A stretch of 34,462 bases of DNA from an uncultured Anaeroplasma sp. (lineage in GTDB: Bacteria; Bacillota_I; Bacilli_A; Acholeplasmatales; Anaeroplasmataceae): contig CANQDJ010000011.1 of NCBI GenBank assembly GCA_947592005.1, positions 1 through 34,462 of the forward strand, read 5' to 3'. Position numbers and translations under genes: made by a program. The first letter of the stretch is position 1. Every line of letters starts with the position of its first letter. Shown piece by piece: positions 19,882-28,457 of the stretch. The notes under the pieces are model-generated. The model was not told the origin of the DNA, did not search any database, and saw only the letters and a list, made by a program, of their open reading frames with translations.

Positions 19882-20361
19882 TTAGAATGGCAAATCATCA
19901 TCCGCCACATCAACTTCAAAAGTTTTTGGGGCTTCGGCAGGATTTTGTCCTGTCGGATTTGCGTTATACGTCGGATTATTATATCCGGCATACATGTTTT
20001 GTTGATACTGAGGCTGAGCATTCGGCTGTGGTTGAGCATTCGGATCTCTCGGTTGTAAATTCTCCACATTCTCCACCAAAACTTCCGTAACATATCTCGT
20101 TTGGCCATCTTGTGCTTGATATTGACGAGTTTGAATTCTACCTTCTACCGATAACAAATATCCCTTTTTAATATATCTAGAGATAAAATCCGCTTGATTA
20201 CGCCAAGCAACACAAGAAATAAAATCTGCTTGCCGATTACCGTTCGCATCTCTTGTATTTCTATCAACCGCCAAATTAAACAAAACATTCGGCAACCCGT
20301 TTTGCGTATATCTCAGCTCAGGATCCTTTGTGATTCTTCCAATTAATAATACCTTATTCAT
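19882..20361 (-). CDS. ssb: Single-stranded DNA-binding protein
   Basis: [24 protein letters not shown]-fold, Q/P-rich linker, acidic tail DVADDDLPF. Confidence 0.97.
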   Translation of the reverse strand: MNKVLLIGRITKDPELRYTQNGLPNVLFNLAVDRNTRDANGNRQADFISCVAWRNQADFISRYIKKGYLLSVEGRIQTRQYQAQDGQTRYVTEVLVENVENLQPRDPNAQPQPNAQPQYQQNMYAGYNNPTYNANPTGQNPAEAPKTFEVDVADDDLPF

Positions 20362-20377
20362 TTTGGTTCACCTCAAA

Positions 20378-20665
20378 TTATTCCCCGTCAACTACAACAA
20401 TATGACGTATTATTTTTTCGCTATATCCCGCAATACGATTAAATTCGGAAATCGCTTTTGGAGTTGCTTCTACCATTAACCAAACATAATATCCCTTACG
20501 AAGATGTTGAATTTCGTAAGCCAACTCTCTTAAACCCCATTCCTTAGTTTCTAAAACTTTAGAATCATTAGAAGTAAAAATCGCTTCAACAGAAGCAATT
20601 TCTGCCTTAATTGCCTCTTGATCTAAATCAGAACGAAGAATGTACATCACTTCATACTTTTTCAT
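20378..20665 (-). CDS. rpsF: Ribosomal protein bS6
   Basis: MKKYEVMYILRSDLDQEA..., WGLRELAYEIQHLRKGYYVW. Confidence 0.96.
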   Translation of the reverse strand: MKKYEVMYILRSDLDQEAIKAEIASVEAIFTSNDSKVLETKEWGLRELAYEIQHLRKGYYVWLMVEATPKAISEFNRIAGYSEKIIRHIVVVDGE

Positions 20666-20699
20666 ATAATAACCTCCTTTTGGACTTTTGGCCTAGTAT

Positions 20700-20742
20700 A
20701 GTTAAACTAAGCAAGGACATTTTCTCAAATGCTTAGTTATTA
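20700..20742 (-). ncRNA. Candidate rpsF leader RNA hairpin (possible S6:S18 autoregulatory leader)
   Basis: Minus strand AACTAAGCA ... TGCTTAGTT, 9-bp stem between a sigma-A-like promoter and the rpsF RBS. Confidence 0.5.
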
Positions 20743-20768
20743 TAGCACATCTAAAAATAGAAATCAAT
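20739..20768 (-). promoter_or_regulatory. Candidate sigma-A promoter for rpsF-ssb-rpsR
   Basis: Minus strand TTGATT (20763-20768) - 18 bp - TATAAT (20739-20744) with TG extension (TGCTATAAT). Confidence 0.7.
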
Positions 20769-20833
20769 AAACAAAATAAATTGAATTTCCTATTCTATAC
20801 TTCATTTCCCTTTATTTTTAAACTCAAAAAATA

Positions 20834-20861
20834 AAAAGCGGCATTTTTAAGCCACTTTTTA
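20834..20861. terminator. Terminator-like hairpin
   Basis: AAAAAGCGGC-ATTTTTAA-GCCACTTTTT; symmetric A/T tracts. Confidence 0.6.
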
Positions 20862-20862
20862 C

Positions 20863-20963
20863 GGTATTCCACCAAAGACACATCATTTTGAGACCAATTG
20901 AACGATTTTTTTACCATAATAAAAATTTAATGGACAAATAGAAGGGGAATTCGGTGGAATACC
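20863..20963. repeat. Inverted repeat pair GGTATTCCACC / GGTGGAATACC bounding about 101 bp of noncoding DNA
   Basis: Perfect 11-bp inverted repeat at 20863-20873 and 20953-20963. Confidence 0.8.
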
Positions 20964-21056
20964 TAATTATCCCGTTATTCATTCCCCTACGCTCATATTA
21001 TAAAATACTTGATTCCATATATCAATACTTATATCCTCAAAAACATATAAATTCCT

Positions 21057-21093
21057 TTATAAAAAAAAGGAATTACCCATTTGGATAATTCCC
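21057..21093 (-). terminator. Intrinsic terminator of the surface-protein operon
   Basis: Minus strand GGAATTATCC-AAAT-GGGTAATTCC followed by T8. Confidence 0.85.
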
Positions 21094-21099
21094 TTGTTT

Positions 21100-23142
21100 C
21101 TAACTTTCACAATTCTTATTTCTTGCCTCACCACTAGCACCACTACCACTTGGAGTTAAAGTAATAGTCGTGCTGGAAGAATCAACAAAATATAAAACAC
21201 CATCAGTTGCATTTCTACGGAAATATAAGATAACCGGTGACCCTGTTTCTCCACTTACTACAAATATCACATCACTCTTATCCGTAAAATCTGAATATCC
21301 ACTACCTGTTCGATAAACAAAATCTACACCTTCTATTTGTCCTGTATATTCAGGAGTCGGACCAACACCTTCTTGATTTCCATTGATACCGATATCCATA
21401 TACAAGAAATATGCTCCTTTTTTATCACCTTTATATAAACAAAATTCCGCATTATTTTCAAGATCTTCTTCCGTTACCTCATATTCAAAATACATTAATA
21501 GATATTCGGGAAGATTATTAGAATAATTATTAATTTCGCTTATTTCTTCTGCGGATAAGTCCTGCCCGGCAAAAGGATTTTCTTTCGTTCCGCTATTGCG
21601 ATAAATTTTAATCAACTTAAAACTTTCACCATCTGAACCGGAATACATTACAAAACGAAGTTTTCCTTTATTTTTCGGTTTAAACCAAATGGCGTTATTT
21701 GGCAAACAAATTCCTCTAGTGTCGTATAAAGGAACATCTTCTCCATACAATTCACCAAAATAATTGATTTGTCCTTGATAAGACCAAGCGTCATTTTGAT
21801 CACTTGATGTTACATTTGTTCCAGCATACCTTTGACTTAACCGAATGGTAAAATAATCAACTTTTATATTACTATCGGGAATCAATTCTTTAATATTTTG
21901 TGGTAAACTTTCAAAAGTTTCCGAATCCATAGCGGTAATATTTGTTTTGGCATAATCTCCATTCCCACCATGAACTATAAAAAATTGGCGTGGCGTCTCC
22001 TTCGCTTCGGATGGCGTTTTACCCTCCACATTTACATAAGGGGCATTCATATCCGATGGTTCAATCAGCGGATCACTAAATATAATATCACTTTTGTTAA
22101 TCTTATTTTGATTTCCTATATAATATCCGATATTTTGGGAAGATACAACTTCCTTAGCCGTCGGACCAGTGTAATTTTCTTCGGTAATTGTCGAAGGAAC
22201 GACGGTAAGAGGCATTTTATTTTGTGTATCTAGTGCCGGATAAGTATTATTTGTAGTAATAGTCGGTAAATAAGGAGATTCTCCCTTATTCGCCAATATC
22301 AAATTTAACCGATCCAATAATAAATCAACATCAAAGTTACCACCATAGGCCAAATCCTGTCCCGGTCCTCCGGATCCCGGTTTATCCGCCCATTCAATAC
22401 TATTTCCATCATAATCTCCTACCAATGCATAATTACTTATATTATCAAAGGCACTTAATTTAGAAATAGATGTTGTTGGATTCATATTAAACCAAGAATA
22501 ATGAATACCTATATTCCTTATCGTTCCATTACTAGCGATATATCCGGCTGCCATTCCTATCAATGTATTTTCGGTTATAGTTTCCACTTCGAAATTATCC
22601 AAATAGAAATTACTTGCTGACATTACAGTAGAACTTGCTATACCGCTAAACGCTTCATTGTAATTCCCTATTATTCCGAAAAATCCAATAATAGAGGCAT
22701 TCTCTATCTGTGTGATTCCGGAAGGGTGGGCTTTTAAATTCGTCATATTATTGGTGGTTACCAAATTGGTTATCGTTTTGGAATTTCCGTCTAATGTTCC
22801 TACAAACGGATTTTCTTCCGTCCCTATTGGTGGAAGGGCCAATCCGTCCATATCAATATCTTGAACAATTTCAAAATGATATTGTTTTTCTAATTCTCCG
22901 TCTACCTTTTTATTAAATTGCCCCAAATACTGTAACCAAGCCAAATTATATAAATGTCTTGGAGTAGCAATTTGATAAGGATCTTCTTCCGATCCATCAC
23001 CGGCAGCAAAATAAGCGGCGGCAGAATACCCAGAAACCGTCGGTCTGTTAAATTCCGTATTGACAAACCAAGCATAAGATACAACAATGACCGTGCTTAA
23101 AACAAAGAAAACACTGACAAATAAAAATATCAATCGTTTCAT
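21100..23142 (-). CDS. Large secreted/surface protein with N-terminal hydrophobic segment and YAWFVNTE motif
   Basis: MKRLIFLFVSVFFVLSTVIVVSYAWFVN signal/anchor; 680 aa; GTLDGNSKTITNLV GLUG-like region. Confidence 0.75.
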   Translation of the reverse strand: MKRLIFLFVSVFFVLSTVIVVSYAWFVNTEFNRPTVSGYSAAAYFAAGDGSEEDPYQIATPRHLYNLAWLQYLGQFNKKVDGELEKQYHFEIVQDIDMDGLALPPIGTEENPFVGTLDGNSKTITNLVTTNNMTNLKAHPSGITQIENASIIGFFGIIGNYNEAFSGIASSTVMSASNFYLDNFEVETITENTLIGMAAGYIASNGTIRNIGIHYSWFNMNPTTSISKLSAFDNISNYALVGDYDGNSIEWADKPGSGGPGQDLAYGGNFDVDLLLDRLNLILANKGESPYLPTITTNNTYPALDTQNKMPLTVVPSTITEENYTGPTAKEVVSSQNIGYYIGNQNKINKSDIIFSDPLIEPSDMNAPYVNVEGKTPSEAKETPRQFFIVHGGNGDYAKTNITAMDSETFESLPQNIKELIPDSNIKVDYFTIRLSQRYAGTNVTSSDQNDAWSYQGQINYFGELYGEDVPLYDTRGICLPNNAIWFKPKNKGKLRFVMYSGSDGESFKLIKIYRNSGTKENPFAGQDLSAEEISEINNYSNNLPEYLLMYFEYEVTEEDLENNAEFCLYKGDKKGAYFLYMDIGINGNQEGVGPTPEYTGQIEGVDFVYRTGSGYSDFTDKSDVIFVVSGETGSPVILYFRRNATDGVLYFVDSSSTTITLTPSGSGASGEARNKNCES

Positions 23143-23897
23143 TATGCACTTGCCCCCTTAATAGAAAAATAGAAATCGCAAACATCATAACTAACGTCTT
23201 CTGCATGCGGATTCGTCGGATCCGTATCCGGATTTAAAGCCGCATCATTACCCAAGTTAATAGAATAAATATACTCAATAGATTCCGGAAAATAATCCAT
23301 TACTATATAAACCGTATCTACCATAGTAGCCTCAGATAACGTTATATTTTTTTGCAATTCTCTCGTATCTAAATCAACAAAAGACTTTCTGTCTTCTTCT
23401 GAAAAAGTCGTAGTAATAGTATCTCCATCTACAGAAACGCTCGGAATATAAAAACTAATGACACTACTTAAAGAATTCCCTTCTTTTTTTAAAATCCATT
23501 CGTCGCCATCTTTCGCTTCCGCACCCAAATATCTTGTGGCAGATGTCGTCGCCTCAACCTTTACTCTCGCTTCTTTCTTCAAATGAATTGCGATTAACCG
23601 TTGCGGATAAAATCCTTCACTGTCCAATTCATTGACTATATTATAAGAACCCATCTCTATTTCAGAAGTAATCTTTGTATTAAAAACCAAATTCCCACTT
23701 TCATCTTTTTGATTGGATTTAAAATACTCCACTGAATCAATCAATTCCTCGTTTTTTACAATATGCCCAACTATTCCGTTCGCTTCGGCTTCTTTATTCG
23801 TAACATACCAAGCAAGGCATACAAAAACCAACAAAACCGCTGTCAGCATCATAGAAAGGATAGAAGAATAAAAATAATACTTTTGCTTCATAAACAC
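23142..23897 (-). CDS. Secreted/surface protein with LAWYVTNKE motif (TasA/SipW-substrate-like N-terminus)
   Basis: N-terminal hydrophobic segment SSILSMMLTAVLLVFVCLAWYVTNKEAEANG; start of next gene overlaps its stop (TAATG). Confidence 0.7.
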   Translation of the reverse strand: MFMKQKYYFYSSILSMMLTAVLLVFVCLAWYVTNKEAEANGIVGHIVKNEELIDSVEYFKSNQKDESGNLVFNTKITSEIEMGSYNIVNELDSEGFYPQRLIAIHLKKEARVKVEATTSATRYLGAEAKDGDEWILKKEGNSLSSVISFYIPSVSVDGDTITTTFSEEDRKSFVDLDTRELQKNITLSEATMVDTVYIVMDYFPESIEYIYSINLGNDAALNPDTDPTNPHAEDVSYDVCDFYFSIKGASA

Positions 23898-23949
23898 CTA
23901 TGGCAAAAAAAGTCCAACTTTTTAATGCCTTGCCCTCCTTTCAAAAAAC

Positions 23950-24030
23950 TTCAGCAACTGGCTATCCAAGTAGGACCCTATAGTTTTGCGTCACTAGATT
24001 ACTCTAGTTTTGCCTTTGTAATCGCTTTTT
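23950..24030 (-). ncRNA. Cyclic-di-GMP-I (GEMM-I) riboswitch aptamer
   Basis: Minus strand AGCGATTACAAAGGCAAAACTAGAGTAATCTAGTGACGCAAAACTATAGGGTCCTACTTGGATAGCCAGTTGCT: conserved GGCAAA, GNRA-capped P2 (ACTAGA-GTAA-TCTAGT), GACGCAAA, CCTA and TAGCC blocks; 5'/3' P1 pairing AGCGATT/AGTTGCT. Confidence 0.85.
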
Positions 24031-24043
24031 ATATCTATTTATA

Positions 24044-24073
24044 TATATACCACAAAATAAAATATTTTTCAAG
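24044..24073 (-). promoter_or_regulatory. Candidate sigma-A promoter for riboswitch and surface-protein genes
   Basis: Minus strand TTGAAA (24068-24073) - 18 bp - TATATA (24044-24049). Confidence 0.55.
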
Positions 24074-24098
24074 AACTATATTTTTTCCAATTTACTAT

Positions 24099-25358
24099 TC
24101 AAATAAAAAACTGTTTTAACTGTTCAGATTCACAAAGTGTTTCATATTCTTCCTTCATTTGTTGATAACTTTGTAATACCATTCTTTCCTTTTCTTTGGC
24201 TAAAGCCATAATCTCTTCAATATGATCCACAAAATGATTTACAATTCTTGAATCCAATTTATTATCTCTGGCATCTTTACATAAAATATCGATAATCTGA
24301 TCTTCCGAAAACGAATCCTTATAACTTCTCTTACAATACAACGCACTTGCCACATCTGCTACAGCGATAATCTTATCTCCGATAGAAAGATCGATCGCTT
24401 TCAATCCTCTCGGATATCCGCTTCCGTCCAATCTCTCATGATGATTTGACGCAATATCGACAATCTTATAAGAAAAACTACCTTCCAATATCTCTTTGGT
24501 ATATACCACATGATTCTTCATTTCTTTTAAATCCGCTCCCTCTAATTTTCCCGGATAACATAAAATAGAAACAGGAACTCGAATCTTTCCTATATCATGA
24601 ACCAAAGCCGCCAAATAAATACATTGAATTTGACTCTCACTCAACCGAGAAAGTTTCGCCAATTCTTTGGCAATAACCGCCGTAGTTATCGTATGAGCCA
24701 ACGTTTCATGATTATGAAATTCAAAAGCGAAATTGGTCATATCGATATAACTCAATAACTCTTCATCACTATATTCTCCGCTTTGTACAAACGCACTCGT
24801 TTCATGAACAAATAAAGAATTCTTCTGATTTAACTTCTCTATAATATCTTCTTCATCTTTCAACAACCGTATCACTTTTTTAATTTGATCCGGGTGAAAT
24901 CTTCCCGAATTATCGTTTTTTAATAATTCTTCTATCTCTTCTAAAGTATATTCCTGATAAATATATAATACCACCTGATTAATCAAAGTAATCAACAATC
25001 CGCAATAATATTCTTCATTTTCAATATCCGGCATATATTTCGCATTATAAAACAATAACGGCTTTGCCGAATCTTTCAATGGTGAACAATATTTTAAAAA
25101 AGTATATCCCGAAGCGGCAACGGAAGCATAATCATCTTTAGCGATAATCCCATCTTGATAAAAACACCCAATATCTTTTAAAACACACAACAAAACCAAT
25201 TTAACCGCTACTTGTTGATTCAAATTATACTTTTGGGCAAATCGTTTCATAATAAACCCTGCCCGTAATCCATTATCTATATATTCTCTATTGATTTCAT
25301 TCAATACTTTTCTCAAATATTTTAAAATCGTACTTCCGTTATAATAATATGATTCCAT
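24099..25358 (-). CDS. HD-GYP domain phosphodiesterase-like protein
   Basis: HETLAHTITTAVIAKELAKLS, AALVHDIGKIRVP, SNHHERLDGSGYPRGL, KIIAVADVASAL. Confidence 0.93.
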   Translation of the reverse strand: MESYYYNGSTILKYLRKVLNEINREYIDNGLRAGFIMKRFAQKYNLNQQVAVKLVLLCVLKDIGCFYQDGIIAKDDYASVAASGYTFLKYCSPLKDSAKPLLFYNAKYMPDIENEEYYCGLLITLINQVVLYIYQEYTLEEIEELLKNDNSGRFHPDQIKKVIRLLKDEEDIIEKLNQKNSLFVHETSAFVQSGEYSDEELLSYIDMTNFAFEFHNHETLAHTITTAVIAKELAKLSRLSESQIQCIYLAALVHDIGKIRVPVSILCYPGKLEGADLKEMKNHVVYTKEILEGSFSYKIVDIASNHHERLDGSGYPRGLKAIDLSIGDKIIAVADVASALYCKRSYKDSFSEDQIIDILCKDARDNKLDSRIVNHFVDHIEEIMALAKEKERMVLQSYQQMKEEYETLCESEQLKQFFI

Positions 25359-25384
25359 TAACTCTCTCCCCTATTCTTCCATAA

Positions 25385-26929
25385 TTAAAACATCGGTGCC
25401 AACAAATTCAATATAAACGCCAAAAGTTTCTGATACCAAGGTCGATGACTCCATTTCTCGAAATCAATTTCTTCCGATTGATGAATGGCATTTTCAAAAT
25501 CTTCCTTCATAGATTGAATTTGATCACTATGTAGAATCAACGCTCCACATTCATAATGTAAAAACAAACTCCGATAATCCATATTAATCGTTCCTATAAA
25601 CGCATATTCTTCATCTATAATTATATTTTTAGCATGATTAAACCCAGGAGTAAACTCATAAATTTTTCCACCCGCTTTTAATATCTCCCGATAATTTGCC
25701 CTGCCCATATAAAACACAGAACGCTTATCCGGTATCTTCGGCATCAATATCTTCACATCTACTCCGCTTTTCGCCTTTAACGCAATGATTTGTATCATTG
25801 CATCATCGATAACAAAATACGGAGTGGAAATATAAATCGATCTCTTCGCCTGTGAAAGCAATCCTTGAAATAAATCGTATGCCGGATTATCAATATTCGA
25901 AGGCCCATCGCCAAATGCCATAACGTATCCGTTTTTCTCAAAATGAAATTCCGGTAATTTCTCAACCGCAATCTTTTCTTTTGTCGAAACATACCACATT
26001 TCGGCAAACATAATTAAGAAAGTAGAAACGACTTCCCCTTCGTATTTCGCACAATTATCTCTCCAATACCCAAATCTTACTTTTTGATGAATATATTCGT
26101 CTGCCAAATTATCGCCTCCACAATATGCGATAATTCCGTCGATAATTAAAATTTTTCTATGATCTCTATAATTTACCAAAAAATTTAAATTCAATCCCAA
26201 TGGTTGATAATTATTGATTTTACAATTGGGAATCCGTGAAATTCGTTTTAATAATTTTCTAGTCATTACCCCTTTACTTCCAATATCATCGTAAAGAATC
26301 TTAATTTCAATTCCTTCTTTTCCTTTGGCTTCCAAAATCGGAAATAATTTATCCATTAAATATCCTTTGGCAATGATAAAAAACTCTATATAAATATATT
26401 TTTCCGCCTTCTCCAATTCATGCAAAACATCTTCAAACTTCAATTCACAATCCTTAAAAAAAGTATATTTCACATTGGAATATACCGGAGCCAAAGTAGA
26501 ATGTTGTACAATCTTAACCAAATTCGCTCCCGAAGGGTCTTCTTCTTGAAGACGGGCTAAATCGTCATTTATCTTGTATTGACCAATCGCTTCGTTTATC
26601 TTTCTTTTCTTTCTTTTAGAAAGTCTTCTTGAAGACCCATTTAACGTATATAACGCACAAAACGGCAATGGAAAAATCAAAATCAAAATAGACCAAGTCA
26701 ATTTATAATGAACCGAAATCGGTTTATGTAAAATATAAAGAACATAACAAAACCCAATTCCCAAAGTAATAAAATAAATCCAACGAAATTTGGAAATTGC
26801 GGTAAAATTAATCGAAATATCGAATACCAAAAATAAGGCAAATAATTGAATGATAAAAAAGATAAGAGAAAACAAAAATAAAATAATCTTTTTCCAAATC
26901 GGAATAGACATTCGCTCATTCTGTGTCAT
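25385..26929 (-). CDS. cls: Cardiolipin synthase (two PLD motifs)
   Basis: N-terminal TMs; YRDHRKILIIDGIIAYCGGDNLADEY and FNHAKNIIIDEEYAFIGTINMDYRSLFLHYE. Confidence 0.94.
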   Translation of the reverse strand: MTQNERMSIPIWKKIILFLFSLIFFIIQLFALFLVFDISINFTAISKFRWIYFITLGIGFCYVLYILHKPISVHYKLTWSILILIFPLPFCALYTLNGSSRRLSKRKKRKINEAIGQYKINDDLARLQEEDPSGANLVKIVQHSTLAPVYSNVKYTFFKDCELKFEDVLHELEKAEKYIYIEFFIIAKGYLMDKLFPILEAKGKEGIEIKILYDDIGSKGVMTRKLLKRISRIPNCKINNYQPLGLNLNFLVNYRDHRKILIIDGIIAYCGGDNLADEYIHQKVRFGYWRDNCAKYEGEVVSTFLIMFAEMWYVSTKEKIAVEKLPEFHFEKNGYVMAFGDGPSNIDNPAYDLFQGLLSQAKRSIYISTPYFVIDDAMIQIIALKAKSGVDVKILMPKIPDKRSVFYMGRANYREILKAGGKIYEFTPGFNHAKNIIIDEEYAFIGTINMDYRSLFLHYECGALILHSDQIQSMKEDFENAIHQSEEIDFEKWSHRPWYQKLLAFILNLLAPMF

Positions 26930-27036
26930 TAAATCACCACCTCAATTATTATATAGTATAACACAAGAATGTGTATAAATTATGTTATTTTTTATGTTAT
27001 TTTTTTAAATTTCAACAAAATATTTTAAAACGCACA

Positions 27037-27067
27037 AAAAGTTCGAAAAATTTTCACTTTCCGAACT
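27037..27067 (-). terminator. Intrinsic terminator at end of opp operon
   Basis: Minus strand AGTTCGGAAA...TTTTTCGAACT then T-tract. Confidence 0.75.
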
Positions 27068-27073
27068 CCTTCT

Positions 27074-27316
27074 CTAATGTAACCATAGATATAATAGAAA
27101 TCCCGCTAAGGCAAAGCCGATAAGACAAACCAACAATATCGGTAAATAGACGATCAAAGCTGCTTTAATCACTGCAAGTTTTTCTTTTTTCTCTAAAGGA
27201 ACAGAATCTTTTCCTTTCTTTTTATCATGCCATTTAAAGCCTTCTACGTCCATATTATAGATAGTATGTCCATCATCAATGTACTTCGTCTTCTTCTTTT
27301 TCTTCTTTGTTTTCAT
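27074..27316 (-). CDS. Small Lys-rich single-TM membrane protein, unknown function
   Basis: 80 aa ORF, charged N-terminus and C-terminal TM; start overlaps the oppF 3' end by about 41 nt. Confidence 0.6.
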   Translation of the reverse strand: MKTKKKKKKTKYIDDGHTIYNMDVEGFKWHDKKKGKDSVPLEKKEKLAVIKAALIVYLPILLVCLIGFALAGFLLYLWLH

Positions 27317-28457
27317 TCTTCTTAAAGATATTCTTTAATTTCTCTTTCCATGTAGGCTTTTTTTGTGCCTCTGCCTCTAAACGGGCTAACTCTTCTTCTT
27401 TTTCCATTTTATCATAGTCTTCTATATGATTCATAATTTCTTCGTCATATAAATGACACGCCACAAAATGATTCGGTTCTTTTTCGATAAACTTCGGTTC
27501 TACCAATTTACAAGCCGAAATACATTTTGAACAGCGGGTATGAAACTTACACCCTTTCGGAGGATTAGCCGGAGATGGAATATCTCCTTCCAAAACAATC
27601 CGATTCTTTTTAATATCCGGATTCGGAATCGGCACTGCCGAAAACAAGGCTTCCGTATATGGGTGAAGTGGATTTTTAAAGATTTGATCGGTATCCGCCA
27701 TTTCCATCATATTTCCCAAGTACATTACGATAATGCGATCGGTAATATACTTAACAACAGACAAGTCGTGAGAGATAAATATGTAGGTTAAACCTAAATC
27801 AACTTGAAGTTGTTTCAGCAAATTAATGATCTGTGCTTGAATGGAAACGTCCAACGCACTTACCGGCTCATCACAAACAACCAATCTGGGATTTACAGCA
27901 AGTGCTCTGGCAATACAAATTCTTTGTCGTTGTCCTCCGGAAAATTCATGAGGATACCGATCATAATATTGTGGTTGTAAACCACATTTCTCCATAATAG
28001 AATGAACATGATTCTTAATCTCACCTTTTGGTACAATGCGGTGTACCTTTACGGCTTCTTCGATTATAGCACCAACCGTCATTCTAGGTGGAAGACTGGA
28101 ATAAGGGTCTTGGAAAATCAACTGCATATCCGTCCTCAAAGCACGCATTTGCTTTTTCGAATAATTCGTAATCTCTTTTCCGTCAAAAAATACTTGACCA
28201 TCGGTAATATCATACAATTTTAATATCGTTCGTCCAAGCGTGGTTTTTCCACAACCGGATTCTCCTACCACACCGATGGTTTTTCCTTTTTCAATTCCAA
28301 AAGTTATATCATCTACGGCTCTTAAATAAGCCCGTGGTTTCCCAAATATATTCGTATTTAGAGGGAAATATTTTTTTAAATGCCGAACCTCCAATAAATA
28401 ACGGGGATCCGCACTGTCATTTGGATTTTCTTCTTTGGTTAAATCCAACTGTTCCAT
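27276..28457 (-). CDS. oppF: Oligopeptide ABC transporter ATP-binding protein OppF
   Basis: GVVGESGCGKTTLGRTIL, EFSGGQRQRICIARAL, LVVCDEPVSALDVSIQ, C-terminal Cys-rich oligopeptide-transporter motif. Confidence 0.94.
   Translation of the reverse strand: MEQLDLTKEENPNDSADPRYLLEVRHLKKYFPLNTNIFGKPRAYLRAVDDITFGIEKGKTIGVVGESGCGKTTLGRTILKLYDITDGQVFFDGKEITNYSKKQMRALRTDMQLIFQDPYSSLPPRMTVGAIIEEAVKVHRIVPKGEIKNHVHSIMEKCGLQPQYYDRYPHEFSGGQRQRICIARALAVNPRLVVCDEPVSALDVSIQAQIINLLKQLQVDLGLTYIFISHDLSVVKYITDRIIVMYLGNMMEMADTDQIFKNPLHPYTEALFSAVPIPNPDIKKNRIVLEGDIPSPANPPKGCKFHTRCSKCISACKLVEPKFIEKEPNHFVACHLYDEEIMNHIEDYDKMEKEEELARLEAEAQKKPTWKEKLKNIFKKNENKEEKEEDEVH

Noticed and set aside
21050-21074. Alternative hairpin AATTCCTTT/AAAGGAATT overlapping the surface-operon terminator
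   Set aside because: Mutually exclusive with the terminator but located after the operon end; no regulatory role evident.
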